A program made the position numbers and the translations under genes. Shown piece by piece: positions 43,934 to 55,238 of a stretch of 64,000 nucleotides of DNA (position 1 is the first letter of the stretch; each line of letters begins with the position of its first letter). This DNA comes from Sarocladium kiliense (taxonomy: Eukaryota; Ascomycota; Sordariomycetes; Hypocreales; Sarocladiaceae). Under the pieces are notes generated by a model. The model did no database searches. It saw only the letters and a list, made by a program, of their open reading frames with translations, and was not told the origin of the DNA. The stretch is from the NCBI GenBank assembly GCA_030734395.1, contig JAUZTG010000029.1:5890001-5954000 (forward strand), read 5' to 3'.

Positions 43934-46456
43934 TCTAAACATTGATTTGGAGCATGTTGTCTTGTTTTGTCACACCAGCTTCCAGAGGCCCCCAGCCGTT
44001 CCGAACAGCTTCTTTTCAAGTGGCTGCCGAGCTCATCTTGCAAGTGTCTGGTATATTAAGGATGAAGCGGACCCTTCGCCAACTCTGATTGACGGTGTGT
44101 TGATCATCTCACCATTATCTTGTCGGCTGGTTTAGCTCTTCTTGCTTCATACATAATCTTCAAAATGCTACGTCGCTAAAGAAAATTCAGGAACAGAATT
44201 CCTTCGAATGAATTCCCGTCTTAGCAGTCTCGTTTAGCATTATGCCTTCCCAGTACGTTTTAAGTAGCGACCTCAGGAGATGTGTTGTAGGGTAGCCACG
44301 CTGGGTGAGCTGAGAGCGTGTTTCACTTCTCTATTTGCTCGGCACGTTACATTTATCGAGCGCCGTGGCGCCTTGGTTGAACTAACGCAAAGTTCTCCGT
44401 GTCGTATTGCAAAAAATATAACGAGATTATAAGCAGTTAGCTTTGCTAGGCCCGACAGTATTTCTGTCTAAATCGAAGGCAAGTTTGTTGCCGCATCGGT
44501 GTCGGGCGTCTTGGTATTCGTACTCTCTGAGGCGGAGTCGAATAAAGGAAACAAGAATGGCCACTGCGGTGCGAAACACGAGGGAAACAAGGGGATGAAT
44601 TGCAAGGGTCTCACGACACGCGTTATTTCTTCACTGCTAAGGAACATGCAAATTCTGGCATTCAACTTTTGAGTAACGAAAGGCATGAGCTCCGCGCTGA
44701 GAGGTATTGCTTGGGCGTCATTGGCATTCCAGCGATGTACAGCGCCCAGGTCTTGGTTCTCCTGGCGGATTGGTTTTAGTGAAGCGATCGGCCTCTAGAG
44801 GGCTCCTCGTTTAATAGTGGGCGGGGTTTGCTGGGAGGCAGTGCAACAGAAAAGGGAGCTGTTCATCTCTTTTTGTTTGCTTTGCGCGCTCTGTTTTGCT
44901 GATCTGAATCGAAGGGTGTTGCGGTGGTGGTGGTGGTGAAGCGAATTATGGGCTTATTGGACCAAACACGAGACGTCGCAGTGACCGGGTTCGGTCGGTC
45001 CGGCAGCAACGGTGCGCACGAGATGAGACCAGGTGGGAAGTTGCAGGGGATGGTCCATAAAGCGATTGATTGATTGATTGCCTCAAGCTGGGAGAGGAAG
45101 CCTATGACGACTGTGGTAGTGCATGCTGCCGTGGCCAGTGACCGACTATCAGGGTCGAGGTGCATGCCAACCCAGCTAAAGCGAGAAACCGATAAGTCGA
45201 TGATGAAGACTTGCATTGCTGTGGGTTAGCATCAGGGAAGACCAGACGACAAACCCGAAAACAAGGCCAGAGGAGCTTGGATGAGGACGCGGGCTGCTGG
45301 TTGCGACTGTTAGCATCAATACGAGATCGAGGCTCCACTGCCAGGGGTTGGCGAGAACGAGAGACCTGGAACTTGTATAGGAGTGTAGCTGGTGGAGCAG
45401 GTATCTGCACAGCCTCCAATGCCCTGCGCTACTGAACGCAAGTGCAGCAGTACTAACAGAGTGACCTAGGGAGTAAGACACTGACGCTGGGCATTGCTTG
45501 CACCGTCATGTCCTGGGGGGGACATGAAATGGGCATGAATGCGAGGTTATTTGATTTTCTCACTGTCGACGCAATGCACTCACACGCGGTGCTCACGCCC
45601 TCGTGTTGCTCTCACTCACTGAGAAAAATGCTCAGCTGGTGTCGGTCCTTCGAAGAGTCTGTTGTCAGCAGTCTGTCAGTCTTTATTTAGATTTTCGGTG
45701 ATCTTCAACTGGGCCTGGCCTCAAAATCTGTTCAGCCCTTTTCCAGCGCCCTACCTTCAGTTGTTTAGCGGCCTCTCTCCCTGTACCGCCTGTCTCCGTA
45801 GCGCCCACTGCATCCGGCACCGGGGCTTCCCAGCCAATCACGCCCAGCCCCCTTTGGCGCTGTTGGGGCCCTCCACCCTACCCATACGCCCCCTACGACG
45901 CCCTACTCGTATGCACTCAAGCCTGGCCCGGCGTCGCGTCCCCTGCCCTGGCCCCTCCCCCATTCATCATCACCTCACTGCCACTGCCACTACTGCTGCT
46001 GCCCCTGCATCTCTCCGGCCGCCATCTCCTTTCATTCACTCCTCCTGCTGCTCCTCTTTCCTCCATCATCCATCCCGCATCTTCCCTCTCCTGACGCTTG
46101 CGGTGCGAGTCGAACCAACCAATTCGCCAACGTCTACACCCAGACATCGATCGACTCACCACTCGTTTCTCCTTACCGCGCCCTTGTGCTACTCGACTCT
46201 CGCTTTTCCTTGTCTTGGTTTCTCTCGTTTGCCGCTTTCGACAACAAACCTCATCATCAATCAACACCTTCGCTTCACCATCATCACCCCAACCTCCTGC
46301 GACCGAGATTCATCATCGCCAACGACGATTCCGCGACCGTTCGACGAAAGGACTTCCGGTGATTATTCCAGCTCGTCCATCGCTCGCAGGGTGACTTGCA
46401 GTTCATTTTGATTGCGACCGACACTTAGATCGCTTCACGTCATAACAGTCGTCACC
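43934..46456. other. 2.5-kb intergenic region before the FLC-like gene
   Basis: No gene found. It holds a GATT tetranucleotide run (45064-45080), a GGT run near 44922-44937, a CCAAT box at 45834-45838 and a strongly C/T-rich leader from about 45760 to 46400. The leader gives long false open frames on both strands. Confidence 0.45.
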
Positions 46457-48757
46457 ATGCGGTGGTCACAAGCACCGCTGCTGGCCTTCGCGGCTGTCGC
46501 CAGCTATGTCGCCCCAGCCTCTGCCGAGCGCATGTTGAGGTCCAGCTCCCTCAACACATGCCAGGAGAAGTCATCCTTCACTGCCAGTCTCTTCAACGTT
46601 GTCTACACACCCAACAACAACTCCGCCAGTGTCGAGATTGTCGCCACCTCATCCGTCCAGGGCCACGTTAAGTTCGATGTCACTGGTTGGGCCTACGGTT
46701 ACCAGTTCCTGCACGAGACGGTCGACCCTTGCGATCTGGATCTCGCTGGTCTCTGCCCCATGGTTGCTGGAAAGATCCCCTTCGGTTTCGCTCTTGATCT
46801 TCCTGAAGACGCTAAGAAGGCCATTCCTGGCATCGCCTACAACATCCCCGATCTCGACGCAAAGATTCGTGTGTACGTCAACCTGACTAAGACTGGCGAG
46901 ACTGCCGCCTGCGTCGAGGCCGAGGTTTCCAATGGCAAGACTGTTGATCTTATCGGTGTCAAGTGGGCGACTGCCATCATTGCTGGTCTCGCTCTCATGT
47001 CCTCCGCTGTTCTCTCTGGTCTCGGCCACACCAACGCCGCTGCTCACGTCGCTGCCAACTCTCTCTCCCTCTTCGGCTACTTCCAATCTCAGGCTATTAT
47101 TGGTCTCACTGGTGTCCGCCAGCCCCCGATCGTCCAATCCTGGACCCAGGATTTCCAGTGGTCCATGGGTATCATCCGCGTTGGATTCATGCAGGACATC
47201 TTCACTTGGTACCAGCGCGCCACTGGTGGCACGCCTGCATCAATTTTCGACTCGCTCACCACGACCTCTGTTCAGGTCCAGAAGCGTGGCCTTGAGTATG
47301 CCAGCGCTGGCGTTGACCTTTTCAAGCGTGGCCTCGCTATGACCCCTATTCCCAGCCTCATGAAGCGTGCCAACATCGAGAACGGCTCTGGCGGCTTTAT
47401 CGTTTTTGGTATTCAGCGAGTGGCTTTCCGCGCCAGGATCGAGACTACCAACCTGTTCCTGACTGGTCTGACCTTCTTCTGCATCTTCGTCATCGCCACC
47501 GTTCTCGCCGTTGCCGCTTTCAAGGGCATCCTCGAGCTTGCTGCTAAGCAGAAGTGGATGAAGACTGATACCTTCCTTGAGTTCCGCAATGGCTGGCTTA
47601 CCATCCTCAAGGGCATCCTCTTCCGTGTTGCCCTGCTTGGCTTCCCCCCGTTGACCATTCTTTGCCTCTGGGAATTCACTCAGGTTGACTCGCCAGCGCT
47701 GGTCGTTCTCGCCGTTGTCTTCTTCTTCGGTCTACTCGCCACGCTTGCCTGGGGTGCCAGCAAGGTCATTCGCATCGCTCGTCGCTCCGTTGCCATGCAC
47801 CGCAACCCTGCCTACATCCTGTTCTCTGACCCTCAGGCGCTCAACAAGTGGGGTTTCCTGTACATCCAGTTCCGTGCCTCGGCCTACTACTTCATTGTGC
47901 CCATGCTTGCATACACTCTGGTTAAGGGCATGTTCGTGGCCTTTGCTCAGCGCAGCGGTATCGCCCAGGCTATTGGTTTCCTGATCCTCGAGGCTGCTGC
48001 CTTGATCGCTGCTTCCGTCCTTCGCCCATGGATGGACAAGCCTACCAACTCCTTCAATATTGCCATCTACGCCGTTAACTTCGTAAACGCCATCTGCCTC
48101 TTGATATTCTCGGATGTCTTTGGCGCTCCTCCGATTGTCAGCGGTGTTGTTGGTGTCGTCCTCTTCGTCCTCAACGCTGCTTTCTCACTCATCTTGTTGC
48201 TCATGGTCATCATCTCGACTTGCGTCATTTTCTTCCGCAAGAACCCTGACGCTCGTTACCAGTTCATGGCTGATGACCGTGCGTCATTCATGAAGTCGCA
48301 GACGCAGCTCAACGCCACGACTGAGCTTGATGCTTTGGCGGCTACCGCTCGTGGTGACAAGGGTGGCTACAACAAGTCCCAGCTTGACCTTGATGACGAC
48401 AACGACTCTATGATCTCCTCGAGCGTGGCTCGCAGGAACGGTGGCAATGACTCTCAGGCGTCCTTCCACCAAGGAGGACCTCGCTCGCCAGTCAACCCGA
48501 ACATGCCCATGTTCCCAGCTGGCCGTCCTGAGAGCCCATTCCGCTCTGCATCACCGAGCCCATACAACCGCTCCGGCTCATCACTGGCACAACAGCGCGG
48601 TATGAACGACGCCAGCCCAGCTGGTGGTTACAGGCCTCCCCCGCAACAGGGTTCCAGGTAAGACCACCCCCGACAACGTACCATGCAATCCTGATTTTTG
48701 AACTTTACTGACTATCGTCACAGCCCATGGCAGCGAGGCGCTGGATACGATCACTAG
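46457..48757 (+). CDS. FLC/TRP-like family membrane protein (flavin carrier type)
   Basis: Two exons, 46457-48657 and a 34-bp last exon 48724-48757 (744 aa). A signal peptide (MRWSQAPLLAFAAVASYVAPASA) precedes an ML-like lumenal domain with paired Cys (residues about 30-160: TCQEKSSF, DPCDLDLAGLCP, AACVEAEV). A TRP-like transmembrane core of about nine helices follows (170-600), including FQSQAIIGLTGV, WTQDFQWSMGIIRVGFMQDI, RASAYYFIVPMLAYTLVKGMF and RPWMDKPTNSFN. The tail is Ser/Pro-rich. Splicing out a 66-bp intron replaces a premature stop by SPWQRGAGYDH, a conserved-looking C-terminal end. In yeast, Flc proteins act in ER FAD/haem transport, calcium handling and wall integrity. Strong C-ending codon bias suggests high expression. 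Confidence 0.9.
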
Positions 48758-50808
48758 AGTGGACGTGTAAACGAGTCGCGTGAAATCTCGGCACGCGCTG
48801 CTGCATAGAGATCTTTCTGTATTGTCTTGGCTGGTGGTTTGCATCTGCAAGAGTGGCAATCATGGCGTTAGTGAAACCCAGGCTTTTCGGCTCACACAAA
48901 GGGGCATTTGTTGCTTGCTATTCCGCGTTTATCTTTTTAACCTTTTTTTCACAACAACTATGGATTTCTTTTCCTGTTCCTTTGCCCATTCCAGTACTTC
49001 ATTTTTGTATATATGTACCACCAATCTGCCGATGGTCAGGATTGAGAGCAGAAAGGTACGGGGGAGAGCCCGAATGGCTGTGGTGGAGGAAGAAGGGAAG
49101 AAAGACAAAGACGCAAATTACGGCCCCGACAGGCATATCATCTTGAATGGTTGTTTTCGCAACACGGGGTCTGGTCTGGAATCAGGATTATCGTCTGGTT
49201 AGGAATCAAAGGGTCTCTTCATTATCTGCGTCTTTTCTACCACGGACCCTGACGAGAGGTCTGGAGTTATGTTTGACATTGCCCATAGCTACATGATTTC
49301 CATCTACCCTTATCTATAACTGCCTTCTTCTGCAGACTTATGTCGTTATGTTTCCAATGGTCTCTGAGTGAACGCATGACTTTGACAACAAAATAGTGGC
49401 CGACTTAGCCGTGTGTCGTGATACTGGGCACCAGCTGGGCATTGGAACGCGGGTGTTGCAATGGGTTGCATTCCGTGGGGTAATGAGATTGCGCGACTGG
49501 GCTGGAACATTGCGCTGAGGGTCTCTCTCTCGCTCTCGTTGCGACTATGGGCTTTTGGGGACATCTAGTGTCTTTGCTGTTGGGACTGAAGGGAAGTGAA
49601 CCGGCTCTCAAGGGATGGGTCTTCTCATTCGGTGTAAGCGAGCATCATGATGTGTGACAGGCGACAGGTGAGCCACAGCCCAGCGTCAAGCGAGGCGAAA
49701 AACTTATCTACGTTCGGAATCGTTTCCTTTTCGCAATCACTTTTTCTCTTGTACGGCTGAGAAATGACAAGAGCCGGCGCTTATTCTTCATTGAGTCGTC
49801 TACTTGGGTAGTTAGCCCTCCAAATCGTCCGATCATCGGGTTGCCCGACGACGCTCCCATCCCGCACCACCACCTCCTCAGATGGGAATCCCGGGCAAAG
49901 CTACAACGGACATTCCCACCAAAAAGGGGGAATGATCTCCGCGAGGAATACTTGCGGCCTTGTAATCGCTTTTAGGAGCGGACGGTGCCGGGAGGGACGG
50001 GGAGGGTGGGATGGAGACATCTTGAGATGGGCCTGGATGTACATATGGTGTGAGGTTCAGGCTTGGAAGTACCTTGACGAGAAGATCGGGTAGGTTAGGC
50101 TGCAGTTTTCGTTAGCAGCTGTTCGTAGAAAAAGAAAGTAAAAGTGTTAAGAGAGCGGGACTGTGGTCGTTGGAATGCTGGTCCGCTTCGGCGTTCGCCA
50201 CACTGCATTCCTCAGACGGCGAGAAGCTTGCCAGACGAAGTCCAGCCTTTCCTTCGGACCCCCTCCCTCTCCCGCTGCTACTGGCTCCCGTGTCGTCTCC
50301 TCTCTTGCGGCTCCCGTTGTGGGTTGGTGTCTTGTTCTTCACTGGCATCGGCTCGTTGCCCGTTGCTACTGGGGTCCCCAATCCCCCAGCGCTGTCTGTC
50401 TCCTCTTGCCATCTCCTCTCTCCCTTGCGATCGCATCATACATGTCTCAGATCTCTTTGTTTTGTTGACATTCGACGTAGAACGACTCTTGATGAGCCTG
50501 ATTTTCCCTCCTGTTTTGACGGACAAGGCTGTGCGCGCTTCTCTCCTCTCCTCCTTTCCCGCACTTACACTATCCCACTTCCCGCAGACAAGGTTCACTG
50601 GAGCCTTGCGTTGCGCGTACACAGACCAGCAACGCCAAACGCTATCGCGAAGAGACGGATTGGTCTGAAATTGCTGGTGAGGTGCGGGTGCTTTCGCATC
50701 GTGAGATTCTGAGGGGACTGGAAAGTTGTGCGACTGGAGCAGGTTTCCCGGCGCATAACCCTCTGGACCATACATAGAGCATACGCATATCGCCATTTGG
50801 CAGCAACA
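48758..50808. other. 2-kb region upstream of wetA
   Basis: It contains the 3' side of the FLC-like gene and a long likely wetA promoter/leader. Frames such as 50144-50712 overlap in three readings and show no domain. A nine-codon upstream ORF (50442-50468) lies within the C/T-rich part. Confidence 0.45.
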
Positions 50809-52569
50809 ATGGCCTTCTACAGCATGCCGTCTTATCGCCCGGATCGAGATCCTGGGAATAGCGGTGGGATCTACTGGCAGGACACTGACGGCGACGACCT
50901 CTTCTCGCAATTCCTCGACTTCGACCCGGATGCGCCTTCAGCGACTGCAGCGGCAGCAGCCAACGCGCACGCAATCAATGGCGCCATCACATCTCCCGAC
51001 GGCATTAGTATGCCTCCTACACTCGCTGCACCATCAAGCATTGGCTCTGCTTCCGACGAGCTCGACTTCCTGAGCAGCAGTTCTCAAGCTCATCAAGAGG
51101 AGATGGCGCTCTTCGCAGGGAGCGGAGGTGGTCTTGGCGTATTCAATGCTGGCGGCACTGGGCACGGTGATGACTTCGATTTCGGGATTCCGACAGCCAC
51201 AATGATGATTCCACGGGCGTCCATGTCGGATACGGATCTCCCCAGGTTAGAGGGGATTTCGCTCTCGTCGCCGACTAAGAAGAAGGCGGCTGTATCTGAC
51301 CCTTCGTCGCCAACACCGCCGAATACGGTCGCGGCTACCGGCAAGAGGGGGACAAATAAATTTGTCGAGGCCTTGTCTTCGACCATCAGAAAAGCGACAA
51401 ATATTAGAGGTCGGTCGACGAGGAGGCAGGCGGATCAGCAGCAGGCGGAGCGAGGGGCTTCACCCGGAGCAGATGCGCCGTTGAGGAGGAAGAAGACTAG
51501 GCAAACCGTTGCAGCTGTCAAGCAAGAGGAACAAGGGGCTTCCATGCCTGCTGAGATCCCCCCTGCTGTTCAGCAACCTCATCAGAACGGCGGTCATCAT
51601 CAGCATGCCGCAAGCATGAGCTTTGTTCAAGGGTATTGTGATGATCCCTTCACTGAGGCGCCGCCGCAACAGCCTCGGTACTTCAGCACTGCAAACACCC
51701 CTCAAGAATCACCAATGGTTCCTCCTGAGCCTATGTTCCATCATACCGGTGGTCATACGGATCCTCTACCTCAGGGGCCAGGTTGGGTGCCGGGTGATCA
51801 ACAACAGCAATGGGCTAATGCTCCCGGAAACCCAGGCTGGTGGGACATGAGTCTGGTCAATCAGAACCAAGAACAGCTCCTGGCCGGACAGAGACAGCAG
51901 CAACATGCAGGGTTCCCTGGTGAGATGGCATATGAGTATAACCATCAGCAGAACGCCGGGCATGGTGTGCAAGATACCAGCTCAACTGGCCTCATGATCC
52001 AAATGCCACCCCATCAACAATCCATGGTAACTACCAATGGAGGAGCAGGTGGTGAACTGGCTCTCACGGCACAGACTTACCTCCCTCCTCCAACACCAGC
52101 TACGGAACCTCGTCCTTCCCGCCCTCCTCGAGCAAAGAGCTCTGGCGCCCGCCACATGTCCACCTCCCCCATGCGCAAAACCCGCGCTCCCTCCGCCTCC
52201 CCCACCCGCCGCAACTCGCGCCACTCCTCCGGCGGCTCCATCTCCTCCATCCGCTCCGTCTCCGGTGGCACCAACATGCCAGGCACACCCTGCAGCGTCG
52301 TGAAGAAGCGGCGGTCACGGGATGTGAGTGTTGGTGGAGGAGCAGGTGCTGGCGCTGCGCAGCTGGAAGTCGGGTTTGTGAACTTCACGCCGAGTGATGG
52401 AGGGGTGTTGATGACGGGCGTGGCGCCGAGTGGGAGTAGTAAGACTAAGGCGAGGAGGGAGAAGGAGGCGGTGGAGAGGAGGAGAAGGTTGAGTGAGGCG
52501 GCGATGAAGGCTGTTGCGGCGGCGGGGGGGGATGTTGAGAAGTTGATTGAGCAAGGCTTTGCATTTTGA
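50809..52569 (+). CDS. wetA: Conidial developmental regulator WetA
   Basis: A single exon of 586 aa. The frame is open upstream, but MAFYSMPSYRPDRDP at 50809 is the first good ATG. The N-terminus has the DLFSQFLDFDP acidic motif. About residues 150-205 carry SSPTKKKAAVSDPSSPTPPNT and KFVEALSSTIRKATN. The middle is Gln/His/Pro-rich and disordered. The C-terminal block is the conserved WetA region: FVNFTPSDGGVLMTGVAPSGSSKTKARREKEA, then EAAMKAVAAAGGDVEKLI. WetA acts late in the BrlA-AbaA-WetA cascade, controlling spore wall completion and conidial metabolism. The start lies after a long C/T-rich leader. Confidence 0.9.
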   Translation: MAFYSMPSYRPDRDPGNSGGIYWQDTDGDDLFSQFLDFDPDAPSATAAAAANAHAINGAITSPDGISMPPTLAAPSSIGSASDELDFLSSSSQAHQEEMALFAGSGGGLGVFNAGGTGHGDDFDFGIPTATMMIPRASMSDTDLPRLEGISLSSPTKKKAAVSDPSSPTPPNTVAATGKRGTNKFVEALSSTIRKATNIRGRSTRRQADQQQAERGASPGADAPLRRKKTRQTVAAVKQEEQGASMPAEIPPAVQQPHQNGGHHQHAASMSFVQGYCDDPFTEAPPQQPRYFSTANTPQESPMVPPEPMFHHTGGHTDPLPQGPGWVPGDQQQQWANAPGNPGWWDMSLVNQNQEQLLAGQRQQQHAGFPGEMAYEYNHQQNAGHGVQDTSSTGLMIQMPPHQQSMVTTNGGAGGELALTAQTYLPPPTPATEPRPSRPPRAKSSGARHMSTSPMRKTRAPSASPTRRNSRHSSGGSISSIRSVSGGTNMPGTPCSVVKKRRSRDVSVGGGAGAGAAQLEVGFVNFTPSDGGVLMTGVAPSGSSKTKARREKEAVERRRRLSEAAMKAVAAAGGDVEKLIEQGFAF

Positions 52570-53160
52570 GGAAGAGGGAGATGGACTATCTTCTCCTCTT
52601 CGTCCTCTCCTTTTTCTTTCCTTTTCTCCTTTTCTTTGGCTGGCGATTAGAGACATCATATACTTACCAACCCCACAACCACACTCGACCTTCCTTTTTC
52701 TCTCCTTTGTTTGGATTTTCTTAATGGAGTATTATTGGAGTGGTTGGCATGGGATATTGGAAACCTTGGAGCTTCATACTTTGTACGTCACGGGGCGTTA
52801 TTGCCTTGGACGAGTAATAGGATTATTGTACGATCTCAAGTAGAGGCATCTAATTTCATGGCAGGCTTAAGGATCATCATGACGTCTCTTATATGATTCT
52901 TTTGGTGCATTTAAAAATTGGGTAATGCTCTTTTGAACACTCTTCGCTCGTTCGTACGGAAGTGGCAGAGGGGAGCCAAAACGTCTGTCCATCAATACGA
53001 TCATAACCGCTCAGGAATGGCATTCACACGCGTGGACTCGTGATTAGTTGTCTTGGTCTTGTCACGGTCTTAATCCTCCTCAATGTTATTCTCAGAGGGA
53101 TCCTCACTTGTGGAGTGTTAGGATAGATGTGTATTAAATCTCGCTGGTCTCGGTACGACT
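52570..53160. other. Convergent intergenic region, wetA / GTPase gene
   Basis: About 590 bp between two stop codons. A pyrimidine run at 52590-52640 probably belongs to the wetA 3' end. No coding pattern, except that the unspliced GTPase frame runs on to 53024. Confidence 0.45.
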
Positions 53161-54623
53161 CTATACTCTGCCTACTTTGAAAGAGAGGATCTACAGTACG
53201 GGTCAATAAATCATCATCACCAAGAAATGAGAGCTTTGGACCTACATCGTTCTTTCCAACCGCCACAAGGTCGTCTTCTGACACCCGAATATTGCCAAAT
53301 CCTTCCACGTACGCAATAGGGGCATCACCCATGACTTTCCTCGCCACATCACCAACCGTCGAGCCTTTCTTGACGAGAACACAGTCTCGGAAGACGAATT
53401 TGGACTCTGAAGCTCCGGAGCCGAACGTCGTGGTGTTGCGGACGGGAAATACAGGCACAAGACCTAGCAGCTCAGCAGCCTTCGCCAGGACCTGCACGAC
53501 GCCTGTTGACCCGAACCGATAGAGCACCATGTCTTTCAGGTTCTCTATTCTGTTGCGGTTCTTCTCGTCCAACTCCTTCAAGCCACCTCCTTCAGGATCG
53601 CCTTGCTCGATAAGATCTTCCCTCGTGTCGACAAATTCGCTACCCTCCACGTACTTGATGTAGCCTTGCTTCGCCATCTTCCGTAAAAAGATCTCTGAGA
53701 TTGCCGAGCATAGGACTATTGTGTTGGGATCTTGTTGTTTAGCGATCTTGGAGATGTTCTTGTCGGCGTCGGGGTGGTCGATCTTATTCAGCGCAATGAC
53801 GGTTGGGAATTTCTCATCAACGAAGGACTCCACGAGATGCTTTACCGTCTCATCGCTCCAGTGTTCGAGGGCTTCTTTGATGCCAGATCGGTCGAGTGTG
53901 CGCTGCACGACGACCTGGTTTGCGCCGTAACCGGAGAACTGTCCGGAGAGTGTCTCGACCGCCGTTGCTTTAACAGCAGTATGTCGCCTCTTTATAGATC
54001 CCCATTTGTTCATAAGATTTCCCAAAATCCAGGCGACTATTTCGCTCCGTAACCAGGCGATATCGACCGAGGGGTCGTATCCTCTTGTTTCCTTGCCTTC
54101 AGCATCGACAGTTCCGGATGCATCGACCACATGTATGAGGGCGTCTGCGTGTCTGAGATCGTCCAAGAACTTGTTCCCTAAGCCGCGCCCTTGATGTGCA
54201 CCAGGGACAAGTCCAGCAACGTCCAAAAGCTCGATGGGTACCGATCGTCTTCCATCAACGCAGGCTCCATAGTTCGGCTTGCATCGATCTGACACCTTAT
54301 GTCGCGCGCATGCACATTCGATCTGTAAATATCCAATTGCCCTCTGTGGGTCGATAGTTGTGAACCTGGAAGCTTATCGTCAGTTCTCTTTATCTCGTAG
54401 CTACATCGAGCTGCCGTCGTAGCTGTAGGTCGATCCGTGGGTGGACGTACGGGAAGTTGCCTGTTCATGAAACACCATCAGCGTCCTGTTGCGGCAAGGA
54501 TATCGCGGCTTGGCCAGGACTGTACGGACCGACTTTGGATGAGGCGTCTGTCAAGCTGTTGAGCGTGGTACTCTTGCCAGCTGAGGGTTTCCCCACGAGG
54601 CCGACGAGGGGATCGCGAGGCAT
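53161..54623 (-). CDS. Obg-type GTPase with TGS domain (YGR210C-like)
   Basis: Four exons on the minus strand: 54530-54623, a 10-bp exon 54451-54460, 53246-54365 and 53161-53190 (417 aa, close to the 411 aa of yeast Ygr210c). Joining them restores the G1 loop GLVGKPSAGKST (residues 8-19) and G2 region VGNFPFTTIDPQRAIGY, which is split over three exons. G3 is LLDVAGLVPGAHQGRGLG, G4 is ALNKIDHPD and G5 is CSAIS. A C-terminal TGS domain ends in GKNDILSFKVGRV after removal of a 55-bp intron; without it the frame would run on to 53024. It is a cytosolic P-loop GTPase of the Obg/DRG group, related to archaeal homologues. A ribosome-linked role is inferred from the family. Confidence 0.9.
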
Positions 54624-55238
54624 CGCGGGGCAATGGAGGGGTCGAGGTCGAAGGTGATCGCTCCCTGTACCTATGTCTGCGCTGTTTGAGATTGCCTGGT
54701 CTAGTGTATGCAAGCTAGTACGTTATATCCGCGCGAATATGTCAAAGGGGATTTCTGCAGGCTTGAACTGGCTTCTGCTCGCGTGTCAATAGGTTGTGGA
54801 AAATCTGAGGAAAAAATCTAGCAACTCGTGGTGACGAAGTATCGAGAGCCAGGTTTCGACTACCCTAAAGAGCACAGCGCGTTTCTCCCTGCTTCCTTCC
54901 TCACCTGCGAAATCGTCATCGTCCAGGCGTCACTGAGGCGGGCCCCTGCCGCTGCGGGGCCGGACTTTGAAGTCCAGTCCAGTCCAGTCCAGTAGCTAGC
55001 GATGACTGTCAGGGCATTTGGCAGCGGCCTAGGGGCTACTTGCAGGGGATCGGAGCGCTAACCAGCCCCCCTAGAGCCTGGCTTGTGGAAGTCGATATCC
55101 TTTCGGCTCACTTCCGCCAGCCCTGCCACGGCTACAACCACGGTTAGGATTTCCGCTGCAACGTCACTCTAGGACCGAAACCGAGTCCAAAACGTCTCCT
55201 TCTATTTCCCTTTATATCTCTCCTTTCCCTCTTGGCAG
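54624..55238. promoter_or_regulatory. Divergent promoter, GTPase / SET protein
   Basis: About 615 bp shared by two divergent genes. It holds a pentanucleotide run of AGTCC (54971-54993, just over four and a half units) and a C/T-rich leader just before 55239. Confidence 0.45.
54971..54993 (+). repeat. AGTCC microsatellite
   Basis: The 5-bp unit is repeated about 4.6 times without error in a promoter region. Such runs are prone to length change. Confidence 0.9.

Noticed and set aside
50144..50910. Several overlapping frames (up to 210 codons) upstream of wetA on both strands
   Set aside because: They overlap in many phases within a C/T-rich leader, which lacks stops by composition; none shows a domain.
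53024..53160. Extended C-terminus of the GTPase running to a stop at 53024
   Set aside because: A 55-bp intron with a good acceptor gives the expected TGS-domain ending GKNDILSFKVGRV and a stop at 53161.
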